From assembly GCA_030765055.1 (NCBI GenBank), contig CM060947.1, positions 59,794,235-59,858,234 on the forward strand: 64,000 nt of DNA, given 5' to 3'. Below, in pieces: positions 47,801 through 60,400 of this stretch. The notes beneath the pieces were generated by a model. It was not told where the DNA came from. It saw only the letters and a list, made by a program, of their open reading frames with translations, and made no database searches. The DNA is from Mantis religiosa. Taxonomy: Eukaryota; Arthropoda; Insecta; Mantodea; Mantidae. The position numbers and the translations under genes are program-made. Position 1 is the first letter of the stretch; each line of letters starts with the position of its first letter.

Positions 47801-50634
47801 TGATCCATAGATAGGGGTCTCAAAGCTAGAGCAACCTCAAGGAAGACCCTGACATCCCAAAGCATCACCCATCCACGTAACATAAATTATGAGGTGTCGA
47901 GTTAGGGTGACTCAACGACAACGGGCAGCCTCAAAGGGCGCTCAACTATGGGGTCATCAGCACCCATTAAAAAACTAAATCATGGCAATAGCCAGAGATA
48001 AACTAAACTATAAATTCGAAAAATTCAAAATAAAATGGCAAATAAACATGCACAATTAAAATAAAATAAAAAACTATGACAATTAATAAAATGCCCAAAG
48101 GCATAAAAAACATTATCTTTGATGAATGTTATAACAGGCTGAGGGGAAAAAAGGGTTTAAAACTACCTGCCCAACGGTGGTCGAATCAATTGGTTTCTTT
48201 TCTTCGGGGTTGGGCTAGCATTTACACTGGATTTATTGTGTCTTCTTCACTGTTCTGGCAGTGAGAGCAGACTTGTCCTGTTCCACATCCTCTTTGGAAG
48301 AGGACATTTTTGCATCTAGTAATTTTGGGTTCAGAGGCTCGAACCGCTTGCAAACTAGGATTGACGAAGATGAAAATCGCTGATCAGGTTCCTCTCCAGA
48401 TGAATCCTTTGATGTTGACGGAGGAGATGGTCGTGAACTTTTATGTTGGCTAGCTTTCTTTTTACTGGGCTTACTGTTTTCCCTAAGGAAGTCAGTTCTG
48501 TCATAGGAAGTCTTGAATTTCCTTGGCGATACATTAAATATTACCGGTTAACATGTTCTTGAAGTAGATGGTTTCGGCGGTGACATGGCTGAATCCTTTT
48601 TCTTAGGATTGGACTTTATAGGTGCATTCCCTGTTGTTAGTGCTGGTGTCTCTTGCTTTGGCTGTGATCTTGCTGTAATTCTTCCTTCCGCAATTAATTT
48701 CCCGTTTAAGTCGCTAGTTTGTGTTGTGATTTCTCGTTTAGGTACCGGCTTAGCTGCAACTGCACTATGAGCAACGGTCCTAGAGACAGAAGGCTGAGGA
48801 ATAGCAACAGCTTCCGGGCTTCCAAGAAGGACAACCTCTCTTTTACCCGAATTTCTTGGATTGTCTTTTCCTCCATATAACGGGCACGTTCTCTGGACTT
48901 AGATGAATGATTGATTACCTCTGCAGTTAACACAGGTTGCAGGTGAAGTATAGCATCTTGCTTGACTTCCCCACAGTCAACACAGGTAGGAGCTCCTTTA
49001 CAAGAATCACTTGTGTGGCCAAAGCGCTGTCATTTATAACACCTCAGTGGATTGGGTATATACTGCTTCACTTCAATAACTTTGTGCTGCGCCTTAATTC
49101 TTTGCAGAACTTTTTAGTCTATATCAGGCAATTTTATATATTGAGCGGCATTCCATTCGTGCCTGCGTGATCTGTACAGACGCCCTCAGTGCGTTTCAAG
49201 GCCTCTTGATGCTGTACCATTACCATCCTCTGGTGCAGCATATACAGGATGGCGTCCACCGTCTGGCACTCACTGGCACAAGGATCACCTTTGTGTGGAC
49301 GCCAGGTCATGTGGGAGTGTCTGGCAATGAAGCTGCCGATGCCGCGGCTAAATCTGCTATTTGCTCGCCTAGGTCTTACCGTTCTTTTGTTCCCCATCAT
49401 GATTGTTCTTTATTTTTACGCCAGGCTCTTCATACCCGTTGGGAAGATGAGTGGACGGCTATGCGTGGGAACAAGCTTCGGGCGGTTAAACCCCTTCTGG
49501 TTCCCTGGGCAACTTCTGCCAGAGTTTCCAGGCGGGAAGAAATTATTTTAGCTCGTCTACATATCGGACACTGTCGTTTTAGCCATGGTCACTTGTTCCG
49601 TGACGAACCTGCACCTCTGCGTGCCCACTGTGACATAGCCCTAACGGTATGTCAAATTTTAACTGAATGTCAGTTTTTAGCCCCATTACGTGCCAGTCTG
49701 TCGCTGCCAGTCACTCTTTTTGCCGTATTGGCAGATAGCGACCATACTGTGGAAGGCGTGCTTGCTTTTAGCTGGCAGAGTAGGTTTTGGGCCTGCTCTG
49801 ACCCATTTGAGGCACCTTTTGGTTCTCATTTTATTCCACTTATTTTATCCTTTGCCTTCTGCAGTTACCGACATCTGCTTTTAGTCTTTTATGATTCAGT
49901 TTTTGGCTTTTTATTGGAACTGTGTTTTACCTGTGTAGACATTTTACCGTTGCCAGGGCACTGATATCCTCAACAGTTGTGCGCCCTTAATCCCCAATTC
50001 TTCTACTACTACCACTCAGAGGAACCCAATCGAGAGATTTGGCTCAGGACCCTAGGATGGTATTTTCCGTTCGTCCCACAGTGCCTTTGGTGGGGGGGGT
50101 GCTTTTCAAGTCTGTTTATTTTACAGTGCTTGTATTAGACTTCTTTTCTACAACAAAATATGCCCAACTTGAATACTTTTTGTTTCAGGTGCTTTGGGAG
50201 GCAAGGTAGTGTGGGTAACTGGGGCAAGTAGTGGAATAGGGGAGCATATAGCTGTTGCCCTAGCACGTGGAGGGGCGAAGCTAGTTCTGTCAGCTCGAAG
50301 GGAAAATGAGCTTCAGAGAGTCAAGGAGCAATGCTTAAGTAAGTTTTTTTGAAGTCCAGAGTATGTAAATGGCATTACCTATATTTTAATTCTAGGATTG
50401 TTGCTTGAGAGAGATGCACAAAATGGTCTTTTAACTAACTGTAGCTATTTTTCTTTTTCCCCAGAAGTGGGCAAGGGACTCGTCGAAGCTGATGTACTTG
50501 TATTACCAATGGATGTCACAAATGTAGATAAACATCAACACTATTTCAGGATTGTATTGGATCACTTTGGAAAGGTTTGTGTGGAACAATTTTGATTGCA
50601 TTTTAAATGCTGAAGCATTCCAGCACTTCAAACT

Positions 50635-50720
<86 letters not shown>

Positions 50721-53700
50721 TCCAGCACTTCAGGTTCAGATAACTAACTCAGTAGTATTTAATCCAGCTATTAATGGTTTCTCAAACAGTTTATAGGGAT
50801 GCGAAAAACTAGTTTAAGCTCAGTAAATACTTTTGCAGAGCCTTTTCATGCCAAGGCATCTGCTTTTCATTGCCTAAGATTCCCTTGTGTCCTGGCACTC
50901 ACTTAAGAGTACCCTTGTTGTATTTTGCCAGTTGTGTAAAGTTTATGGCAGAGATTTGTTAGTCCTGATACTTTTCCCTTTGCAAGCCAGGGTTCCTGTA
51001 TCAGGGCTATATCAATGCTTCTAGTTATTAGGAGTTTTTTAATTGTGGCAGGAGCAGCTCTTCTTGGTGAAGGTTTATGTCTATCACTTTCATTTAAGTA
51101 GATTTCTCCTTTGGCCCCAATATTCTGAAGGTTAAGTTAATTTAAATTCTCCAACTGACTAGTATGTTTCCCAGTAAACCACTAGGGGTACTCATATACG
51201 AGATACACACTGTTTGTGGCTACTTTCTATTGTAAGTACTTGAGTCCCAGGCTTCATCCTTAAACCATTATTAAGTTAATTGATGGAAATTCATTATTCT
51301 TCCACACTAGCCAAGTATAGGCTAAAGTTTAATTAAGGTTTAATTTCCATTAATTAACTTAATAATAATGGTTTAACAATGAAGGCTGGGACTCATCAGA
51401 GAGGTTTGCAATGGTGCAGGACATCACTGTGGCAGGATAAAAAATAAGCGTGTTAAGAACATTGGAAAAGAAGTAGTTGAGTCTGATGGTGTTTCCTACT
51501 TAAGTCATTATTAGAAATGAGGAAGGCCAGAAATTTACTGCAGTGAACCCTTTGTTAAACAGAGGGGTTTAGATATTGCTGGTCCTGTAAAATCATGTAT
51601 TGGATCTTGTAATGGCACGCTCTTGGTTGAAGCTGTTGCACCGACATAGGCTGTGAAAATTATGAAAGCCAATATGCTTGCAAATTATCCAGTGCATGCT
51701 GAAATGCATAGTACTCTGAACTCCTTGCGTGGTGTTGTAATGTTTTAACGGTATGTCCAATGAGAAGATTCAGGGAAACTTGGTGGAACAAGGTGTGATC
51801 AATGTATATCGAGTCTAGTGCAAAGAACAAGGTGAATTGATGCCCACTTATACCCTGTTTCTTATCTTTGATCGGGTAGATCTACCGCAAAGGATCAAGG
51901 CAGTGTGTGAAGTTAATGAAGTGAGGTGTATATACCTAATCCATTGAGGTTACATGAGTGATTCTTGTAATAGTTGTTACCTACACTGACTGTGGGGAAG
52001 TCAAGCATGATGATACATGTACTTCACCTGCAACATGTATCAACTGCAGAGGTAATCATTCATCATACTCCAGAGAATGCCCCCACTTAAGATACAAAAA
52101 TATTGATAAGTCCGCAATAGCAGCTCATTTCTGGTCTGAAAATCATGAAATTGAAGATAGCACAGAATTACTAAAATACGTACAAAAACATAGTGAACTC
52201 GTCATATGCGAGAGGATATACATAGAAAAACATAAAAACCAACTAATGAACTTTGAACTCCCGCCAGAATTGAATCCCACATTTAAATTCATCACTAAAT
52301 CAACAGATGGCAGCAGCAACCCCAGAATTACCCACACCGCTGGATCAAGCTTTAGTCGCATAAGAGCCGTAGATGCAAACGATGATTTGCGAAACATGTA
52401 AAAATACGAAAGTGAAGCAGATGTGTAATAAATATGACTCATCTAAAAATTAACAATTTTTCGCTTCACTGTGGTGTTCCAATACAGTTAAATCTCGATA
52501 TCATTACGTGATGTTTATTTTTTAAAATAAATATGTTTTTCCAAACCATTAAATCTATTGGGGTATTTAATTGTTTTAATAATTTAACTTCAGAATTTAT
52601 AATATGGTTAAATTACCAAAACTGATCTGCTACGGCCAATTTATCAGCTTCTTTATACTTCGTTATGAAAATATTCTTTCGTTCTGGTTTCCAAATTACG
52701 TTTCGTCCTACCAATGTAAACCTGATCACAATCTAAACAATCAATTTGATAAATATCAGGTTTTTTTATTATTGGGAATTTCATCTTTTTTAGAGAAATG
52801 TAGTAAATTTTTAATACTATATTTGTTTTGAGGAACAAAAGTTATACCAAACTCTTTAAAAACTTTTTGAAATTGTTTATTAAACCAAGGATGGTAAGTA
52901 AATTTTTTAAAATTATAATCTTTTACTTTTTTAAGGGTAGAAATATCTTTAACAGCTTTTTGATACATAAGTTTTTCAATCTTCTTTTTTTCGACACGAA
53001 CAAGGGTTCGTGAAATAGATTTCAACTTCAACTAATTCAACTAATAAGAAAAATCAACATTATTTTTCTTAAGATAAGTGAAGTTTTTGTTACAAATAGT
53101 TATATTTGTATAATACTTATTGCTTCACTGTAACTAGGTTCATTTTCTACTTAATTATTTTTCTTATGCTTTTTGGTCTTTTATGTATTGTTATTTATAG
53201 TTAGTTGTTTTTTTATCTTAATTGTGCATGTGTATTTTATTTGCCTTGTTTTTATTTTTTTATAATTTATAGTTTAATTTATCTCTGGCTTTTGCCATCA
53301 TTTAGTTTTTTTGAAGGGCATTGATGACATGTAGGTAATCATCATAATCATCCTACTTCTTGAAGGCAAAACTAGGAGTGTCGAAGCACACACTATTGAG
53401 ATTGGTATACCTGCTAGCGAGAGAGACCTTGATAGAAGATCTAAAGACAGGACTCGACTTTCCTTGAACTCCCATTTGGCAGAAGGCACTTGATGAGAGA
53501 ACTAGGAAAAGAAGTAACACTTGGCCAGAATTCTTCATAATGGAAGCCTTGGGAAACCAGACCTGCATAGGCATAGCACAAACCAGGAACTATACGACAT
53601 TGATGGCAATACACAGATATCACCTTAAGTCACATAGGAACAAGACTTTTCGCCCGGATGACACCTGTGTGTGTGAGCTATGTGATAAAGTACGTGATGA

Positions 53701-56700
53701 TACCATGTCTTAACATGTATAAATCGGCAGAAATCGGTGATAAACTTTTGCATAAAGTAATAGCAACCAATAGTTGCTCAACTTGTGTGCACTACTATTA
53801 TTAATACAATCTTTGGATTTGCATCAGTCAAACACATTTGAGTCTATACTTAGAATTATTTACCTCCATATCAAGTATATCTATTCTCAAAAATGCAGAA
53901 GATGGTCCCATAGTCAAAAACATCCTTTAAGGGGAAAAAAAAAAAAAACCCAAATAGGACCTATTGAACTCACCATGGCTGTTGTCCGCACACTGTAGGG
54001 AACCAACACACATCTCCTTCAGCCTAGCGGAAAAAATCTGGGCAGGCATCGAGCGCACCTGAATCTACCAGTGTCAGACATTGCAAATAAAGGGATATAT
54101 TAGGCAGAGCCTGGCAGATGCTTACAAAATTAATGGAAACAAAAGATATCCTCAAAGGTAAATATTTGCAATCAGCACATTTAAAGCTTGGTTTTGTAAG
54201 TTTTTTTAGTTTGTGTTCTTGACTCGGATCCAAATGGCCTAGCTGTCCACTGACCCTTAAACCTATACATTCACTTATTTTCACTTTCTCCCAATGAACA
54301 TTATGTAGTGGAGGGTGACACATGGCCAACTTCTGCGTGGTGACCCGTGTCTGTCTTTTGCATGCCGCCTCAGTGTGTTGCATGTGCTTCTAGACCATCT
54401 GCAATATGTTCTTGAATGCCAATCCTTTGGTCTGGTTAATTTATTGAGCTTTGCTTCAGATGCCAACCCAGTATCTGTGATAGGGTACTGTGGTTACTCC
54501 CCAAAATTGGCTTTAATGCAGGAGTCTGACTCGTTTTTTAGTTTTAGGAATGTTTCAGATCTTTAAGATTTTGGTGTCATTTTTATAATTTTACTGTTTT
54601 ACGCTTTATATTTAAGTTTCATGTTTTAACTTTTTAAAGCTCACATTTATACATTTGCTGTGCTTTTAAGTTCGACATTGAGCCCAAATGATGTAGCTGT
54701 GTTTGGGGGGATTTTTGAGAAAATTAAAGCAGGAAACATGTATAATATAAAAGCACATTGGAATTTGGGTGGATTCTTTGAAACTCTTCTCTTACAACTT
54801 TTGAGAAGGCAAAACTGAAAACCAAGTTCAGTACATGTACATTTTATTGTTTCCTTTAAAAAGATCAGCTATATATTTTGCATTCTTTCCTTCTCAGAAT
54901 TCATTTCCGATGATATGACATTTATTGTCTAAGGTCCTTTACTGTGAAGTGTGACGAAAATGAAAATAGTGCTAACCTGATTTTTCCACTGGTAAAATAA
55001 CTCTTAGTTTCTGTTTGTGAAAAGAATGGAAGTAAGCAACTGCATCTTTTTTATCTCTCACATCTTCAAATTTACCTTACATTTTATGGTACATTGTATG
55101 TAATTTGTTTTACATTGTTTTTCTACCATATGTACTAATATATATTTTTCGTTATGTTTCAGTTGGACATATTGGTAAATAATGCTGGAAGATCACAACG
55201 TGCAAATTGGGAAGACATAGAATTGGCAGTAGACCGAGAAATGTTTGAATTAAATGTCTTTGCTGTGGTTGCTCTCTCACGAGTCGCCGTAAAATATTTC
55301 AGTGAACGCAGGGAAGGTCATATTGTGGCAACCTCAAGTCTTACTGGTGTGCGTGCAGCTCCTTTTTCAGCAAGCTATACTGGTGCCAAACATGCACTTC
55401 ATGTAAGTTAAAATATACTCCTTTTTTATGTTCTAATTATTAAATAGGCATTTGTAAGGCTTATACAAGGGAAATTTATTTAGTGGTACATTTTTTATTA
55501 TTAACTGGACATTGCAAAGCATTGGCCACCTGCATGGTGTATATTTTATATTAAGGACTGTTTTATGTTATATTTGCAATTGAGTCACAAATTATGGTTA
55601 TGCGGAAAAAAGAATAAAGCTGCATTACATTACCATCCCTTATAGATCAAGAAATTTGTTTTACTAAAATTAGTGTATCTAGTTCCTATTGCTAAAGTAA
55701 TAGATTACAAATACTTCTGTTTTTCATAGTTTTCACTTGTCTTTTAGTTCCAGGAGAGTTCGAGATATTTACAATTTACAGTGTCAGTCCTGAAGTTTTA
55801 CATTTTTATGTTTTTATTCTTGTTTTTCCTTTATGTTTTAACTCTTTATGACTATTTTTATACATTTTTCAACTTTTAAGTTTGAAATTGGTCGAAAATG
55901 ACCTATCTGTCAACAGGCCCTTAAACCTCACACTCTCACTGTCAAAAATATCTGCACTACAAACTACCTCTTCACCCGTGCACTTAAGCCAAAGACTAAT
56001 AATATCAAAAGCATGTTGCCTATAAGAAATTGCTCCCTTCCTAAACAGTCACAGTTGCACCCACTCTACAAGTCTTGGTCTCCTCCACGACCAGCCGAGG
56101 ATCTTAAACTCCTGAACATCAGATGAGTCGCAAGAGGATGGCAGTTCATTCGGAGTCAGCCAGGCTGACAAAGAAAATGGAGATCTCTGTCAATCTCTTT
56201 TGGTTTTATCACACAACTCTTAATTTAATAATAATGATACGAAGGTGCACTCGAAAGAGCATTACAGACTGCCTATTAATCTTTTGAGTTCATTTTGGGT
56301 CTGTGTTTTTTATTATACTTTTTGCAGCGGTACTGTTTGCACTTATTTCCGCATATTTTGCAGATGCATTGCTCCTTGGCGATGTAGTATTTCTCATTGG
56401 TACACATTTTATGGTAGAATACATGAATTGCGAGTCCTACAATTGTGTGTCCCTGCATTTGGTTGCTGTATGTCCACTGCCTATTTGTCATGGCATCTGT
56501 ACTGAAGAAGTTGTCTATTTCTTTTTCTTTGCATTTCCTTCTTGTTAGTACTTTTTTGTCGGTTCCGTGCTAGGTAGTAGCATCTTTGTCCTTACATCCT
56601 CCAGAAATAATGTTTCTCTCGCAAGCACGTATGCCATTCTGTTTGGTGCATACTTGCTTGCCCCTAAGGTCTTTTTTTTCTATCTCACCTTTACATTTTC

Positions 56701-57377
56701 CAGTTTTTCCAATTCCATATGAGTTCAGGCCCATATGTGGCGATTGGAGCTATTGTCATTTCAGATAATCTTATTGCTGTTTCTAATTTTAGTGAGGTAA
56801 TGTTCTTGTGTTGCATATTGCTCTGATGGCTGCTGTAGTTCTTTCTTGTATATGTGTGCTGGATAATGAAGCAGTTGCCTGTATTGTAATGCCAAGGTAT
56901 CTAAGTTTGTTCACTATTTTCATGTTTTCATTATCTAGTTCCAGGATGTCCACTTTTGGTATTCCTCCTCCTCTTCTGAATACCATCTGCATCATTTTGT
57001 TTTTGTTTATATGGAAATCATTTTCTATTGTCCATTATTGGATAATATCTATATCTTTCTGTAGTTGCTCTCTATTATTTGATCCTAGAGCCATGTTGTC
57101 CGATTTGGACGACAAAGTGATGGCATCAGAGGATAGAATACAGACAAATGGAGTCATGCAAGACGAACCAGTAAGTCTACTGTTCAACATAATGACAGCA
57201 GACATTAGGGATAAACAACTCTTAATAATCTAAAGCATGCTAACAAAATATAAATCAAGAGTTGTGCAATTTCTAGACAGGATTATTCTAAATGATTCTC
57301 GGGGTTACAAAACTTCATAACTCACAGTGCAATTGATGTAGGAACATGAATCTTGCTTTATTGTGTACTGTAACTCA

Positions 57378-57432
<55 letters not shown>

Positions 57433-60400
57433 TAGAAAACAAATGCTCGATATGTGCACCTTGTTATTCTACACACATCTACTCAATAGTCCATCTCTTC
57501 CCAAACACCAGTGATGGTTTTGAAGTTGGCAGGAACATGAATCTTGCTTTATTGTGTACTGTAACTATTTTTTTTTTTAACAACATAGAAAACAAATGCT
57601 CGATATGTGCACCTTGTTATTCTACACACATCTACTCAATAGTCCATCTCTTCCCAAACACCAGTGATGGTTTTGAAGTTGGCAGGAACATGAATCTTGC
57701 TTTATTGTGTACTGTAACTCAAGTTTGTTTTTTTTTTTTTTTTTTTTAACAACATAGAAAACAAATGCTCGATATGTGCACCTTGTTATTCTACACACAT
57801 CTACTCAATAGTCCATCTCTTCCCAGACACCAGTGATGGTTTTGAAGTTGGCAGGAACATGAATCTTGCTTTATTGTGTACTGTAACTCAAGTTTTTTTT
57901 TTTTTTTAACAACATAGAAAACAAATGCTCGATATGTGCACATTGTTATTCTACACACATCTACTCAATAGTCCATCTCTTCCCAAACACCAGTGATGGT
58001 TTTGAAATTGGCTTGGATGTACTTCCTGATGCAACTGTAGGCGATATGGCTACCTTTAGGTGCCTTTGTAACACACACCATTCTGTGGTTTTAGAAACTT
58101 GCACTTCCCTGCTACATCTTATAGTTGATTTCTTAGGACTATGGAGATAAATATTCCTAATCTGATAGATAGGGTCAACATGAAAAATTCAATGCCATGA
58201 CCTGGATTTGAACCACAGATCTCCTGGTTTCCGTCCAGTTGCTCTAACCCATTGAGCTACCATGGCCAATGTGCTGTCCTGACATCAAATTCTCCATTTG
58301 ACTCGTATATTTCCCCGGTAAACCACTAGGGGCTCTCGCATTCAAGATACACCATTTGCGGTGACTTACTATTGTAGGTTGTTTTCCGGAGAGCACTGCT
58401 GTTGTGCTGGTGCGAGGAGTGGTCTTCTCTCAGTAGAAGTAAGTTCCAAACAGTTATGGCACGTATTAGGGAGTCTCTACAGTTGCAGTCAGGGTTGCAG
58501 ATATCTTGGCAGACAATAACTTAAGTGGTCAAAAAGGCTTTTAAATTCATCACATCAAGCTTTCAATCTTTTGACCTTTTTATTACTGTTGTTTGAATTT
58601 ACTTCTGGCTTTTTCTGTGATTGTATACATTTATTCTATTTGTGTGTTCCTTTTTTGAGTAATAATTTATATGTCTGGCTTTTGCTATGATCATTTATAT
58701 TTTGTTGTAATGTTTTAATTTGGGTACTTCCATTATAAGTTATATTGATATTTATAATTTACATTGGGTTTTGCCATGAATGTTTAATTTGTATATTTAT
58801 ATTTTATAATAATGTTCATATCAGGATTTTCCCATGCATGTTTTATATTAACATTTTATATGTGTATTTAACAGTAATATTTATATCTAGCTTTTTCCAT
58901 ATTTTTAAGGGGCTGATGACCTTGCAGTTTAGCACCCTTAAACACACAATTTTTTTACTGTCCATGTGGCTGTAAATGCGGCAATTTCAACTGCCTGAAA
59001 ATATTAGTGCAGTTTTACGTTGTTTTATCCATTTGCGGTGGAGCAATAACTGGAGTGTGATTCAAGGAAACAATTTTGGTAGGTTAAACAGGTCTCTGTT
59101 ACTTGGAGTACTTCCTCTCGCAATAATATTTTTAATTTTTAACTCTTATCTTTTTAAAGTTTTTGATATTTTAATTTTTTTACTTTGTGCCCAAATGATC
59201 TAGCTATTGATTGGCCCTTAAATACTGTCCACTCACTCACTTACTCACTCCTGTGTTGTGAATAATGTTTTTGTAGCTTATGCTGCTCTGGTTTCCACGA
59301 GACATATATATGATAACCTAAAAGAAGAGCCAGAGTTCTCATTTGTTTACATTTGATTAATATTGTGTTCCATACTAGTTCTCTGTTTAGTTGTACAAAT
59401 CAATCATAGTAAAGAAGTACTTCTTTTGGAAGATACTGAGGTACTAGAAAGCGTCCTTCTGAAATCTCGAAAGGGTCAGTAAAGATAAAGATGGGATTCT
59501 TGACAGTTGCCGCAATGTGAAGGCTATACGATTACAAAATAGCAGCAGCATGGTAGTAATAAAGAGCTACACACATGCACTTTAATCTGGATCTTGAACC
59601 ACAGAAGAAAATTGTATTCCGCCAATAAAAATGTTTAATATGAGATGCTGAATGTATATTAAAATAACACCTTCTTTTACTTAAAAGTGAGAAAAAACTA
59701 AGGATTATAGAATTTGCCTGCACTTAAAACAATTCAATATAGTTATAAAAAATAAGTAAAATATGAAGCTATTAACAGTGAAGCAAACAAATATATACAA
59801 ATATAATAATTTATAACTTAAAAACCTCACTTATAAGAAATGATGGATGTTTTCTTATAAATTGATTAGTTTTTCTTTTTCTAACAAAGATAGGAACAAC
59901 CTTATGTTTTAAACAAAATTTAGAAAATGAATACCTGCAAGAATAAACCTCTTTTTCTTTTGAAGTTTTAAATATAATTTAATTTCAGATTTAGTATCCA
60001 TAAAATTTAAATTAAATGCATGTACGTTATTATACGTAAAATTGTCCATAGTAACCTAAAAGCGAAAGTAACCAGAAACAAAATGCTTCAAATTAAAAAC
60101 TAATAACAGTGAAGCAAACACAATAAAAAATATAACAATTTGTAAGTTAAAAACTTATCTTATAAGAAAACATCCATCATTTCTTATAAGATAAGTGAAG
60201 TTTTTAAGTTACAAATTAATTATATTTGTATATATCAATATAGTTCTATTTGTGCAATTGTATCATATTGTTGATTGAAGCAGGTGCAGCAGCAGAGATT
60301 GCAGGCTGAGGGACAGCCCGTGGTGTGTTACGTGTACCTGTCCTAATCTCTGTTTCATATAACCTTGCCCCGCTGACACGTATCACTCCGCGTGCAACTA

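Noticed and set aside
50398..50595. Unspliced reading frame across intron 2 into exon 3
   Set aside because: It reads through intronic sequence. The spliced join 50338/50465 gives the family-consistent protein in phase.
50635..50720. Poly-Ser coding exon candidate from the ATC tract
   Set aside because: It lies within an intron whose flanking exons join in frame without it, and it is bounded by a target duplication.
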